A DNA stretch of 39,740 nucleotides, from the NCBI GenBank assembly GCA_903844855.1, contig CAIMVH010000163.1:1-39740 (forward strand), given 5' to 3'. The stretch's first letter is position 1. Every line of letters begins with the position of its first letter. The notes beneath the pieces are model-generated. The model saw only the letters and a list, made by a program, of their open reading frames with translations, had not been told where the DNA came from and did no database searches. The position numbers and the translations under genes were made by a program. This document shows positions 1-8,718 of the stretch, piece by piece. Origin of the DNA: an uncultured Actinomycetes bacterium. GTDB taxonomy: Bacteria; Actinomycetota; Actinomycetes; Nanopelagicales; Nanopelagicaceae.

Positions 1-80
1 AGTAACTCTTGATGCCCTCGAGATCCACTCTTTAGCACGTGAGTCAAATTCAACTCGAGTTAAGGGAATACATAGAAGCC

Positions 81-102
81 ATTCACGTTTCCTTCACCTC
101 CG
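81..102 (+). promoter_or_regulatory. PHO-box-like direct repeat upstream of the phosphatase gene
   Basis: Two heptamers, ATTCACG (81-87) and CTTCACC (92-98), start exactly 11 nt apart. This matches the layout of the actinobacterial PhoP box, which is direct 11-nt units beginning GTTCACC. A third ATTCACT follows at 106 but is out of phase. The repeat lies 56 nt upstream of the ATG of a PhoX-like phosphatase, where a phosphate-starvation activator would bind. Binding by PhoP is inferred. Confidence 0.5.
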
Positions 103-153
103 AGAGATTCACTCTGCCTCAGATCCACCCAAACTAAACAACAGGAGATCTTA

Positions 154-1821
154 ATGCGTATTCGCTCCATAGTAGCAACCGCTACTTTGACCACCTTTGC
201 AATTGGTGCGTTCGCCACCAATGCTTCGGCAATTGATCCAGCCACACCCACCTATGTTGTATCGAAGAATGCTGCAGTAACAATTACTCCGTTCGTCACC
301 ACAGGCGACACCATCGGCGGAAATGTATTGCCCGGTATCCCTGACGGTTTTGGGGCTATGGCAAACGCAGATGGAACATTGACACTTCTTGCTGCTCACG
401 AAATTTCCGTTACGTCAGTCGAAGGACTTGCGGCAGCAAAAGTCACTCAAGCAGGCGCTACCTACGGCTCCTCAATCTCTAAGATGACCTACGATCCCAA
501 GACGAATGCCGTTACGGCGCTTTCGCCACTTATCAAATCAATCTCGTATTACTCATACATCCTCGATGAGTTCACTAGCAACTGGTACCTCTCATCCCCT
601 GTGACAACCCCTTACAAAGACTCGTTTGGCTCCCCACTTTTCACGAATGGTCTCAATCGTTTCTGTTCAGCGACCTTGGCTCCAGCCGGAACCTTCAGCT
701 ACTCAGAGAACGTCACCAAGAAGGTTGGCAAGAAGACCACCACCTCTCTGGTGAAGTACGGGTATGACGCTCCGGTGTTCATCACTGGTGAAGAAGGTGG
801 GGATTGGTCTCGGGTATTTGCAACCAGCATGGACGGTGAAGCAATTCAGCTTCCACGTCTCGGCCTTGCGGCGTGGGAGAATTACGTTCCTGCACCGGCT
901 ACCGCCACCAAGAAGAAGACCGTCCTCATGGGTAATGAAGACGGATCGGCAACGGCTTCCCAGGTTTACATGTACCTCGGTGAAAAGCAGAGCCAAGGCG
1001 CCACATTCGCCGATAAAGCTGGTCTGCAAAATGGCGAACTCTACGTCCTTAACGTTCCTTCTGCGAAGACTGACAACATCTTCCGTACTGACATCGGCAA
1101 GAACAAGAAGACTCCTGCTAATTTCACAAAAATTGGTTGGAATCCCGATGCCAGCGGAACCACCATGGAAGCACAACTCGGTGGAACTACTTTCGCCCGA
1201 GTTGAAGATGGCGAATTCGATCCAAACAATCCGAATGTGTACTACTTCATCACAACTGAATCCAACAAGGATGCAGGTGCCACCGCACCAAATCCTGCAA
1301 CACCTACCGTGTCACGCGACGGTGGTGCGCTCTGGCGCTTCACCTTCACCGATGTAGCAAACCCAACTTTGGGTGGTCAACTCGAATTGCTGCTCAATGG
1401 CGCCGAGAACACATACCTGAGCAAGCCAGATAACATGACGATCGACCCAAAGGGTTACCTGATCATCCAGGAGGATCCAGGTAAGAATGAGCATCTCGCT
1501 CGACTCGTTGCCTACCGGATCTCTGATGGAAAGTTAGCTGTCATGGGTGAATTCGATGAGCAATATTTTAAGACGGGTGCAGCGAAGTTCATGACCGCAG
1601 ATGAAGAGTCGAGTGGCATCGTTTCCGTCACGTCACTACTTAAAAAGGGTGATGGTGCCTCGTACTTCATGTTCAACGGACAGATACACGCACCGCTTGC
1701 GGTGGCTCGTCCGGACTTGGCGAAACTAGCAAATATTGCTCAGCTTCAACAGGTGACTGTCGAAGGTGGACAGTTCTACCTTATGAAGGTCACTGATTGG
1801 GCAACAGTCTTCGCCGGCTAA
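154..1821 (+). CDS. phoX: Secreted PhoX/DUF839-family phosphatase
   Basis: This 555-residue exported protein has a Sec signal peptide at residues 1-26, ending in NASA before IDPATP. It carries hallmarks of the PhoX/DUF839 family: a GLNRFCSATLAP motif near residue 168, FITGEEGGDWSR followed by LPRLGLAAWENYVPAP around residues 207-245, a TVLMGNEDG strand, a QVYMYLGEK repeat-like strand and an EDGEFDPNNP motif near residue 350. PhoX enzymes are calcium-dependent secreted phosphomonoesterases that release phosphate from organic esters. The start has a good ribosome-binding site (AGGAG, 9 nt upstream). The upstream PHO-box-like repeat supports phosphate regulation, and a strong hairpin terminator follows. 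Unlike many PhoX proteins, the signal lacks a twin arginine. Family assignment is confident; exact substrate is not. Confidence 0.8.
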   Translation: MRIRSIVATATLTTFAIGAFATNASAIDPATPTYVVSKNAAVTITPFVTTGDTIGGNVLPGIPDGFGAMANADGTLTLLAAHEISVTSVEGLAAAKVTQAGATYGSSISKMTYDPKTNAVTALSPLIKSISYYSYILDEFTSNWYLSSPVTTPYKDSFGSPLFTNGLNRFCSATLAPAGTFSYSENVTKKVGKKTTTSLVKYGYDAPVFITGEEGGDWSRVFATSMDGEAIQLPRLGLAAWENYVPAPATATKKKTVLMGNEDGSATASQVYMYLGEKQSQGATFADKAGLQNGELYVLNVPSAKTDNIFRTDIGKNKKTPANFTKIGWNPDASGTTMEAQLGGTTFARVEDGEFDPNNPNVYYFITTESNKDAGATAPNPATPTVSRDGGALWRFTFTDVANPTLGGQLELLLNGAENTYLSKPDNMTIDPKGYLIIQEDPGKNEHLARLVAYRISDGKLAVMGEFDEQYFKTGAAKFMTADEESSGIVSVTSLLKKGDGASYFMFNGQIHAPLAVARPDLAKLANIAQLQQVTVEGGQFYLMKVTDWATVFAG

Positions 1822-1848
1822 ACCAGGGTAGGGAAGACGGCGTTACAT

Positions 1849-1897
1849 AAAGTCCGGTGGATGCTCCAACAGGGGGATCATCCACCGGACTTTTCCT
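1849..1897 (+). terminator. Rho-independent terminator after the phosphatase gene
   Basis: A perfect 15-bp stem pairs 1849-1863 (AAAGTCCGGTGGATG) with 1879-1893 (CATCCACCGGACTTT), with a 15-nt loop and a T-rich tail. It lies 27 nt after the phosphatase stop codon and separates that gene from rmuC. Confidence 0.9.
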
Positions 1898-1944
1898 TTG
1901 CCGGGGGGATAAGGTATGAACAGTCCTTTTGACCTGGGGGAAAT

Positions 1945-3294
1945 ATGAATTACGTTCTGCTCGCCATGATTGCCGTGAATATCGCGATCACCCTCGTGCT
2001 GCTCACCAAGAAGAGTGCCTCCCCCGCTGCGGTGGCCGACAGCAAACTTGCCGAGGCCATCTCTCCGACACTCGCCCTTCATCGCGATGAGCTGCGCTCC
2101 ACCATGACTCATAACAACACCACGATTGAGGAACGCCTGGGCAAGTTCAGAGAATCACTTGATGGCAACGCGCAGCTCACCAGGCAAGATGCGGAAAATG
2201 GGCGAGCAGCGCTCGAGAAATCCCTCAAGATTTCCCTCAGCGACGTGGAAGAGAAGATTCGTTTGCTCACCGAGTCAAACGAGAAGAAGCAGACCGAACT
2301 GCGAGAGACTCTGCGACTTGAATTAGAAACCTTGCGCAAAGGCAACGAAGAGAAGCTCGAGAAGATGCGCGAAACAGTCGACGAGAAGTTGCAGAAAACT
2401 CTTGAGGCCCGCCTCGGCGAATCCTTTAAGCAAGTCAGCGATAAGCTTGAGGCGGTACATAAGGGCCTCGGCGAGATGCAATCACTCGCCACAGGTGTAG
2501 GCGATCTCAAGCGCGTACTCACTAACGTAAAGAGCCGCGGAGGCTGGGGCGAAGTACAGCTCGGCCGTCAATTGGAAGACATGCTCACCCGCGAGCAGTA
2601 CGACATGAATGTTTCCATCGTTCCTGGCACACGTGACGTGGTTGAGTATGCGATCAAACTCCCCGGCGTCACCGAAGGCGATGTCGTGTACTTACCCATC
2701 GACTCTAAGTTCCCTCAAGAAGATTATGAGCGCCTTCTCCTTGCCCAAGAGAGCGGTAATGTTGATGAGATGGATGCGGCCGGGAAAGAGATTGAAAAAG
2801 CCATCAAGATTCAAGCAAAATCAATCTCGGAGAAGTACATCCATCCTCCGCAATCCACCGACTTCGCCATCATGTACTTGCCCACCGAGGGCCTCTTTGC
2901 CGAAGTGATTCGCCGACCTGGGCTCTGCTACGAATTGCAGAATACACACCACATTTTGGTCACTGGCCCCACAACCTTGATGGCCATCCTTAACAGTTTG
3001 CAGATGGGCTTTAAGACTCTCAAGATTCAAAAGAGCACCAGTGAAGTATGGAAAGTGCTCGGCGAAGCCAAGACGGAGTTCAATAAGTACGGCAAGGTAT
3101 GGGACAAGCTGGAGAAGCAACTCAGCGCGGCGCAGAACACGGTGGCCGATGCTGGTCGCCGTAGCCGCGCACTCGAGCGCAAACTGAGCAAAGTGGAGAC
3201 GTTAGATGTGGGCGGGGCAACGCCACTTCTGGAACTTACTGGTCTTGATCTTGATGAGGACGAGACTGAGGTGGACGACTCCGAAGAGTACTAA
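1945..3294 (+). CDS. rmuC: RmuC-family DNA recombination limiting protein
   Basis: A 449-residue protein with one N-terminal membrane segment (about residues 1-22). A long charged coiled coil spans about residues 45-185 and is rich in Glu/Lys/Arg heptads. The RmuC domain covers about residues 190-405 and is recognisable by SRGGWGEVQLGRQLEDML, YLPIDSKFPQEDYERL and MYLPTEGLFAEV. RmuC proteins have a PD-(D/E)XK-like nuclease fold and limit recombination at inverted repeats; the biochemical role is still loosely defined. The C-terminus is acidic. The gene is monocistronic, preceded by a terminator and a G-rich ribosome-binding site (GGGGGAA), and convergent with the small gene ending at 3301, only 6 nt away. 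Confidence 0.93.
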   Translation: MNYVLLAMIAVNIAITLVLLTKKSASPAAVADSKLAEAISPTLALHRDELRSTMTHNNTTIEERLGKFRESLDGNAQLTRQDAENGRAALEKSLKISLSDVEEKIRLLTESNEKKQTELRETLRLELETLRKGNEEKLEKMRETVDEKLQKTLEARLGESFKQVSDKLEAVHKGLGEMQSLATGVGDLKRVLTNVKSRGGWGEVQLGRQLEDMLTREQYDMNVSIVPGTRDVVEYAIKLPGVTEGDVVYLPIDSKFPQEDYERLLLAQESGNVDEMDAAGKEIEKAIKIQAKSISEKYIHPPQSTDFAIMYLPTEGLFAEVIRRPGLCYELQNTHHILVTGPTTLMAILNSLQMGFKTLKIQKSTSEVWKVLGEAKTEFNKYGKVWDKLEKQLSAAQNTVADAGRRSRALERKLSKVETLDVGGATPLLELTGLDLDEDETEVDDSEEY

Positions 3295-3300
3295 GGACTT

Positions 3301-3549
3301 TTAGGCGAATCTCTCTTCGCTTGGCTGCGCTGAACCCCACCAACTCAAGGCGCTCCAGTCGACTTCGAGGAATACCAATCTCGCTTGATGATCTACTTCA
3401 ATGACGCGCCCCCTTCCCACGAGTCCACTCTCTTCCTCGAAAACCTCTACTTCATCTCCGCACACGACAATGTTTTCACACTCCTCAAACCCCACATAAG
3501 TGTGGTTGCCTCGAACTCGGATATTTGGATCAATTTCCACCCTATTCAT
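3301..3549 (-). CDS. Small uncharacterised beta-rich protein (82 aa)
   Basis: I do not recognise a named family. The 82 residues read as a compact beta-strand protein, with a RVRGNHTYVGFE segment, then GDEVEVFEEESGLVGRGRV and a final LVFLEVDWSAL strand. The pattern looks like a small barrel with a turn-forming Gly-Asp and no membrane segment. A strong ribosome-binding site (AAGGAG) precedes the ATG. The start overlaps the stop of the upstream gene by 8 nt (ATGAATAG), so the two are probably translationally coupled. It is the last gene on this strand before convergent rmuC. It may be the tail of the carbohydrate operon or an independent two-gene unit. Confidence 0.65.
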   Translation of the reverse strand: MNRVEIDPNIRVRGNHTYVGFEECENIVVCGDEVEVFEEESGLVGRGRVIEVDHQARLVFLEVDWSALSWWGSAQPSEERFA

Positions 3550-3931
3550 CGTCTCGCCTCTCCTTAAAAAGTGTAGAAAAGTGAATCACTCGCGTGATTG
3601 AGATCGGCAGCGCGAAAGGCACTGAATAGTGCTCGTCGAGTTCGCCTTCGCTGCCATCTTTCTCAAGAGTAAACCCCTGATCGAATAAGTGTGAGGCCTG
3701 GGAGCAAGAGTAAAAGGTGCGATTTAACTCTCTGTTAATTCCAGCTTGGGTCGCAGCTCCCAAAAGCCTCCACAGGACTTCTCGTGCCTGCTCCCCTTCA
3801 AAGGGAATAGCTGCGAAGACCGAGAGCCTGGGCGGTTCTCCATTTCGTGATGAACGTTCCAGCCACTTGTACAGAGATGACGGATTGATCGGTCGAAAGC
3901 GAACGACGACTGCACTTTGAAGATACTCCAC
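3542..3931 (-). CDS. Uncharacterised 129-aa protein coupled to the 82-aa gene
   Basis: The function is not recognised. The protein is soluble, with mixed charge and no signal or membrane segment. It has a VVVRFRPINPSSLYKWLE start, a hydrophobic LSVFAAIPFEGE strand and a REVLWRLLGAATQAGI helix near residues 49-64. The start is GTG at 3931 without a clear ribosome-binding site. Support for coding comes from the 8-nt overlap with the next gene and sensible residue composition; competing frames here give Ser/Phe/Arg-rich nonsense. It begins 105 nt downstream of the permease stop, so it may be read through from the sugar operon. Two small coupled genes can be a toxin-antitoxin pair, but neither protein matches one I know. 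Confidence 0.55.
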   Translation of the reverse strand: MEYLQSAVVVRFRPINPSSLYKWLERSSRNGEPPRLSVFAAIPFEGEQAREVLWRLLGAATQAGINRELNRTFYSCSQASHLFDQGFTLEKDGSEGELDEHYSVPFALPISITRVIHFSTLFKERRDDE

Positions 3932-4036
3932 CCAGCGAGAGTGGAGAAGAACCTGCGGACACAGATTTTCGCATCAACAGCCGACAAATATTTCGTCCAA
4001 AAATTAAACACAGAGTCACCGCTTGGATTCAACACG

Positions 4037-5050
4037 TTAACGGGATTGGCGGATCCTCGAGAGCGCAGAAGGAATAACTGCAATAACCACGACTGCACCA
4101 GTGATTGCAGATTGCAAGAAGTCGTTGATTGAAGTGAAATTAAGCCCGTTCTCTAATGTTCGTAACGTAATGACTCCGAGGATGGTTCCTGGAAGATTGG
4201 GCTTACCGTTTCTAAACATCGCCATGCCAATGAATACGGCAGCGATGGAGTTCAACATGAATGGTTGAGTTGCTGTGACGTTAGCGGTAGCAGTGCTCGC
4301 TGATCCGAGGAGACCTCCAAGAGCTGCACCCACTCCGCAGATAGTGAAAGCAATCATCCGAATAAGCTTGGTGTTGATCCCTGAATACCGGGCAGCCTCC
4401 GGATTGCCACCGACGGCGTACATGCGACGTCCAAGTGGCGTTTGATCGAGTATGAACCAAATAATGGCTGCAAATATCAGCATGATCCAAATCTTGTTTG
4501 AGAGTCCAAGCGATGTGCCTCGAGCGATATCAACAAAGTTACGCTCGACAAGTCCATAGACCGGCTTGCCGTCTGAGGCGTAATACGCAAGCGAAGAAAA
4601 GACACCAGCCATACCTAAGGTGGCAATAAAAGCGAGCACACCCACATAAGAAACTAAGAAGCCAGAGAGCGCACCTCCGACAAGGCCTACTGCAAGTCCA
4701 ATTAAGACTGCGGGCAAGACGGCGCCGGGAGTGTGCGGCGTACCGTCGAGGCTAGCGGTAGTGAGCATTCCTGCAGTTGTTGATGTTGCAAACGCGGCTA
4801 GGCCACCGACCGCCAAGTCAAAATCTCCCACCACCATGACAACAGTTTGCGCGGCTGCAACAATTCCAACGAAAGCAACAGATTCAAGAATGTTAGTCAC
4901 CAAGTTGGTGGGGCTGAGGAAGGTGTCGGGATAAAGAGATCCGAAGATGGCAATAATGGCGAGCAGTGAGACCGGGCCGAGGAAGGGGCGCAGGCGCCCA
5001 TACGTCGTCTTCTTCATGTCGTGTTGAGTAATACTCTGCTCAAGGCTCAT
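4037..5050 (-). CDS. Ribose-type sugar ABC transporter permease (RbsC family)
   Basis: A 337-residue polytopic membrane protein of the BPD_transp_2 (RbsC/XylH) family, which forms the channel of a carbohydrate importer. About eight to ten hydrophobic segments are visible. Family motifs include the N-terminal LSPTNLVTNILESVAFVGIVAAAQTVVMVVGDFDLAVGG and the cytoplasmic QTPLGRRMYAVGGNPEAARYSGI loop, which contacts the ATPase. I chose the ATG at 5050 over the in-frame ATG at 5068 because it overlaps the ATPase stop codon in an ATGA pair and has GGGAGAA just upstream. It is the last clear member of the six-gene carbohydrate operon. Confidence 0.92.
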   Translation of the reverse strand: MSLEQSITQHDMKKTTYGRLRPFLGPVSLLAIIAIFGSLYPDTFLSPTNLVTNILESVAFVGIVAAAQTVVMVVGDFDLAVGGLAAFATSTTAGMLTTASLDGTPHTPGAVLPAVLIGLAVGLVGGALSGFLVSYVGVLAFIATLGMAGVFSSLAYYASDGKPVYGLVERNFVDIARGTSLGLSNKIWIMLIFAAIIWFILDQTPLGRRMYAVGGNPEAARYSGINTKLIRMIAFTICGVGAALGGLLGSASTATANVTATQPFMLNSIAAVFIGMAMFRNGKPNLPGTILGVITLRTLENGLNFTSINDFLQSAITGAVVVIAVIPSALSRIRQSR

Positions 5051-6534
5051 GCGGTTCTCCCGTAACATGCGAGTAGGGCTTCTGCTTCTGTGGTCGTAGA
5101 ACTTTCTAGAATTGAAACTTGACGTCCTTCATGCATGACTAAAACTCGGTGCGAAATTGCCAATAACTCTGTGAGCTCAGAGCTCACCACAATAATGCTC
5201 ATCCCTTCTGCCGCCAATTCAGCCAGGAGTCGATAGATCTCAGAGCGGGTAGTGACATCTACGCCCTTCGTGGGTTCATCGATCAGCAAGAGCGAAGGCG
5301 AGAGCGCTAAGAATTTTGCAAGCACGACTTTCTGCTGATTTCCTCCCGAGAGAGTAAAGATCTCTTGGGCGAGTGACTTACCTCTAATGTCGAACTTCTC
5401 CCACGCCGCTTGACCCATCTTCCGCTCCATGCGGGTCGAAGAAAAGAAACCGAAGTTTGTCAGCTTAGAGAGCGTGGTGATGACGATGTTGCTCAGGATG
5501 GATCCGGGGATTAATCCATCCCGGCGACGCTCTTGAGGAACTAAGACGACCCGATCAGTCTGTGCACCTCCTACGCTCTTGGGCAGATAGACATTCCCAT
5601 GAAGTTCGATCGTTCCCGACGCTCGTCGTTGCGCTCCTGCGAGGACTCGCAAAATTTCGCTACGCCCCGAACCAGCGAGCCCACCGATTCCCAGTGTCTC
5701 TCCTGCCTTTACGGTGAAGTTCACTCCCCTAATTTTCTTTGCTGAGAGATCTCGAACCGAGAGGATCTCATTACTCCCCGGAATTGATCGATCAGGAAAA
5801 ATCGATGAAACCTCTCTACCTGCCATCGAATTGATGATCTCCGGAATGCTCGTATCCACCACTTTTCCTTCAGAAACCTTGGATCCGTTTCTCAGCACCG
5901 TATAGGTGTCAGCAATCATGAATACTTCTTCAAGGCGATGTGAGACATAGATGATGCCCATACCCCGCTCGCGAAGCCGCTTTACCGTTGCAAAGAGAAG
6001 GTGCACTTCAGAGTCGGTGAGAGCCGCAGTAGGTTCATCGAGAATGAGTATCTTGGCATCGAGGCAGAGGGCGCGGGCAATGGCAGTCATGGTCATCTGC
6101 ACTGCACTCAATTCATCGACAGGGCGACTCACATCGATCTTTTGTCCGAGTTCGGCAAACCACTTCTCCGCGGTGCGGTTGAGCTCGCCCCATGCGATCT
6201 TCCCAAGACGAGTGGGCATCTTTGTCCCGAGCAACACATTTTCGGCGACAGAAAGTCCGGGAGAGATCATTAATTCTTGATGGACAGTGGCTACTCCAGC
6301 CAGAGCTGAGTCGTGTGGGTTCCGAAATGTTTGCTTCACGCCGTCAATTGCGAAGGTGCCACTCTCTTCATGATGAATGCCCGCGAGAATCTTGATCAGT
6401 GTGGACTTACCGGCCCCATTTTCCCCGAGAAGCGCGCGTACCTCACCTGCGCCCACCGACAAGTCAACATTGTTGAGTACCACAGTGCCACCGAAAGATT
6501 TTGTAAGACCTGTAATCTCGAGCAAGTTACTCAT
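5047..6534 (-). CDS. Sugar ABC transporter ATPase with two nucleotide-binding domains (RbsA/MglA family)
   Basis: A 495-residue tandem ATPase that energises carbohydrate import. Domain 1 has Walker A GENGAGKST (about residues 37-45), the degenerate signature LSAVQMTM and Walker B ILILDEPTAALTD. Domain 2 has a degenerate first loop (GLAGSGRSE), the signature LSGGNQQKVVLAKFL and LLLIDEPTKGVD. This asymmetry between the halves is normal for RbsA/MglA/XylG. The ATG at 6534 is preferred because it overlaps the regulator stop by 8 nt; a longer frame to 6627 would lie inside the regulator gene. It pairs with the RbsC-type permease through an ATGA overlap. Confidence 0.93.
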   Translation of the reverse strand: MSNLLEITGLTKSFGGTVVLNNVDLSVGAGEVRALLGENGAGKSTLIKILAGIHHEESGTFAIDGVKQTFRNPHDSALAGVATVHQELMISPGLSVAENVLLGTKMPTRLGKIAWGELNRTAEKWFAELGQKIDVSRPVDELSAVQMTMTAIARALCLDAKILILDEPTAALTDSEVHLLFATVKRLRERGMGIIYVSHRLEEVFMIADTYTVLRNGSKVSEGKVVDTSIPEIINSMAGREVSSIFPDRSIPGSNEILSVRDLSAKKIRGVNFTVKAGETLGIGGLAGSGRSEILRVLAGAQRRASGTIELHGNVYLPKSVGGAQTDRVVLVPQERRRDGLIPGSILSNIVITTLSKLTNFGFFSSTRMERKMGQAAWEKFDIRGKSLAQEIFTLSGGNQQKVVLAKFLALSPSLLLIDEPTKGVDVTTRSEIYRLLAELAAEGMSIIVVSSELTELLAISHRVLVMHEGRQVSILESSTTTEAEALLACYGRTA

Positions 6535-7261
6535 GAGATCCCCTGCGGACAAAGCGCTCGCTCTCAATGACTGCCGAATCTCCCGGGAAGTATGCGTAGT
6601 CGAGGACGACGGGCTTATCGTTCTCATCCTTCGTCACGCGCACCGAGAAGAGACCCACCGACCCGGCTAGTTGCCCGAGATGCTCGGCTGCGTATTCTGG
6701 CAACGTGATTGCTCGAATGGTTTCACTCGCCCTATTGATCGTAATACCGGCCGCTTGCGTCAGCATGGAATAAAGAGATTTCTCGCGCAAATCAGCCTGA
6801 TCCAATTGGCCAAAGAGTTTCTTGGTGATAAAACTCCTCTGCAGAATTAAGGGAACGCCATCGATGCTCCGCAACCGCCATATACATACGTAGGAAGTCG
6901 TGGGAGTAATGCCAAGTTGTTGAATAACCTCAGGATCATTCTCTTGGACAGAAACTACTTGCAAAAGCTCCGTTGTGAGTTCCCGATGTTGGCTGCTTAC
7001 TTCATCGGCAAAACTCGAGAGGAATTTGATTTGATAACGAAAGGCATCGGAGCTGATAAAGGTGCCGCTTCCCCGCACTCCAGAGATAAGACCTTCGTTC
7101 TGTAACTCTGCAAGCGCTTGTTTAATAGTGAGCACTGCAACCCCGTACTCGCTAGCGAGATCCTTCTGGGTGGGTAGCTTTCCCTCCCCCGCAAACTCTC
7201 CACCAAGAATGCGTGCGTGAATTTCATCCGCAATAGTGAGGTACTTCGGCCGCGACTTCAT
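6527..7261 (-). CDS. GntR/HutC-family transcriptional regulator with UTRA domain
   Basis: A 244-residue repressor-type regulator. The winged helix-turn-helix covers residues 5-70 (YLTIADEIHARILGGEF, LPTQKDLASEYGVAVLTIKQAL, RGSGTFIS). The effector-binding UTRA domain covers about residues 90-240 (TSYVCIWRLRSIDGVPLILQRSFI, LREKSLYSML). HutC-type regulators bind short palindromes and release them on binding a sugar phosphate or related ligand. The gene lies in the middle of the operon it probably controls, overlapping the kinase stop by ATGA. Its likely target is the 26-bp palindrome at 10545-10570 over the operon promoter. The ligand may be the phosphorylated product of the kinase. Confidence 0.92.
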   Translation of the reverse strand: MKSRPKYLTIADEIHARILGGEFAGEGKLPTQKDLASEYGVAVLTIKQALAELQNEGLISGVRGSGTFISSDAFRYQIKFLSSFADEVSSQHRELTTELLQVVSVQENDPEVIQQLGITPTTSYVCIWRLRSIDGVPLILQRSFITKKLFGQLDQADLREKSLYSMLTQAAGITINRASETIRAITLPEYAAEHLGQLAGSVGLFSVRVTKDENDKPVVLDYAYFPGDSAVIESERFVRRGSHE

Positions 7262-8718
7262 CGCGCCCGCCCAGTGTTTCGGTCAAAGATTCCCACAAGG
7301 GCTTTATACGTATCAACATAAATCGCATACTTCTCGTCGTAATAGGCGCGCTTCGAAGAATCAGGAGTGAAGGTAGCTGATATGTGAATCATGGAAGCTG
7401 CCCACTCTTCGAGATCCTCACGGCCAGCGCCGCCAGCAACCAAAGCGATTCCACGGGCCCCGGTATCTAATTCTGAGAGGACTTCGACAGTGCGATTGTG
7501 TACATCGGCTTTGATTTGATTCCAATGTGCGCTCTTGCCTCCCCCGCCGGAGAGACGAATAGTCTTGACCGCACCACCTGAAGCTATTTCGCACCCTTCA
7601 CGAATCTGCCGCGCAGCAAAAGCCACACCTTCAAGCACGGCTTGCGCCATTTCGCCAAAACCACTCTCTCGAGTGACGCCGATAAACACCCCCTGAGCGT
7701 TCGGATTCCAGTGCGGTGCGCGCTCGCCGTCAAGGTGCGGCAGGAAGATGGCCCGCGAAGGATTCGATGCCACCGCCGCGGCCAAAGTTTCTTCGATGCT
7801 CTTCCCATGCATCTGCGCAAACCAAGCAATCGCGTCTGCGCCCGCTTGCGTAGGCCCGGCGTGCAGTGAGCGACCGCGTATCGCTGGGAAGGAGATGATC
7901 CCTGGCGTGGGGATCGACTTTTCACCGAGCACCGCGACGATTTCTGACGTACCGCTGACTTCCATGGCATGGGAAGCATCGAGCAAACCAGAGCCGTAGA
8001 CATTGCCCCAGGCATCCATCGTTCCCACTGCCACAGGAATGCCCGCAGGAATACCAAGTGCCCCGTTTGTCTTTCCAGCGATCGAATCAAAAGTATGAAG
8101 TGGAGCGTTGAGGAGAGGGCCACTATCAACAAGTGCTAGGACCTGCGCAATGTAAGCACCATCGCTACCTACGAGTCCGATCGCACTCAGAGGATCGGCT
8201 ACCTGAACTCCGCATAACGCAGCGATGACGTAATCCTTAGGCAACATTGCGGCCGCAGCCTGCTTGAATGCAGCAGGATCGTTGCGTCGCCACCATTCGA
8301 TTCGACTGAGCGAAAAGGATGAATCAATCTTGAATGGTCCACCCCAGAGTGCGATCCTTTGAGTATCACTAATGGCGCCATCGAGTTCTGCAGCGATATC
8401 AGCGCAGCGCAAATCCTTCCACGTGATCGCTGGCGTAAGCGCTTTAGATTCTTTGTCGACCAGTAGATGAGTATTTACTTGAGAACAGATTCCGATGGCG
8501 ACAACTTCGGCGTCACTGCGTTTTACCGCCAATTCTTTCCAGGCCAAAGTGACGGCATTCGTCCAATCGGTGGGATCTTGCTCTGCCCAACCTACGTGTG
8601 GTCGATGCGTGGGATAGGGATAGCCGACCGAGGCGAGCGTGCTGCCGTCATCTGCCGAGATGAGCAGCGCCTTAATGGAGGTGGTACCGATATCGATACC
8701 GAGGAGTGCGCGCGTCAT
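7258..8718 (-). CDS. FGGY-family carbohydrate kinase (xylulokinase-like)
   Basis: A 486-residue FGGY sugar kinase. The N-terminal phosphate loop is GIDIGTTSIKALL (residues 7-19). The central region has AVGTMDAWGNVYGSGLL, with Asp in the catalytic-base position. The C-terminal half has the family signature LPHLDGERAPHWNPNAQGVF and the adenosine motif IRLSGGGGKSAHWNQI. The LPHLDGER stretch resembles xylulokinase, but FGGY specificity varies widely (pentuloses, tetritols, glycerol, autoinducer-2), so the substrate is not assigned. It starts one base into the stop of the TrpA-like gene (TAATG) and ends overlapping the regulator, so it is firmly inside the operon. It probably phosphorylates the imported compound, whose product the TrpA-like enzyme may cleave. 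Confidence 0.9.
   Translation of the reverse strand: MTRALLGIDIGTTSIKALLISADDGSTLASVGYPYPTHRPHVGWAEQDPTDWTNAVTLAWKELAVKRSDAEVVAIGICSQVNTHLLVDKESKALTPAITWKDLRCADIAAELDGAISDTQRIALWGGPFKIDSSFSLSRIEWWRRNDPAAFKQAAAAMLPKDYVIAALCGVQVADPLSAIGLVGSDGAYIAQVLALVDSGPLLNAPLHTFDSIAGKTNGALGIPAGIPVAVGTMDAWGNVYGSGLLDASHAMEVSGTSEIVAVLGEKSIPTPGIISFPAIRGRSLHAGPTQAGADAIAWFAQMHGKSIEETLAAAVASNPSRAIFLPHLDGERAPHWNPNAQGVFIGVTRESGFGEMAQAVLEGVAFAARQIREGCEIASGGAVKTIRLSGGGGKSAHWNQIKADVHNRTVEVLSELDTGARGIALVAGGAGREDLEEWAASMIHISATFTPDSSKRAYYDEKYAIYVDTYKALVGIFDRNTGRAR

Noticed and set aside
3724-4098. Minus-strand frame of 124 codons overlapping the 129-residue gene
   Set aside because: Composition is Ser/Phe/Arg-rich without any motif, it runs into the permease 3-prime end, and the competing frame has an overlap-coupled neighbour.
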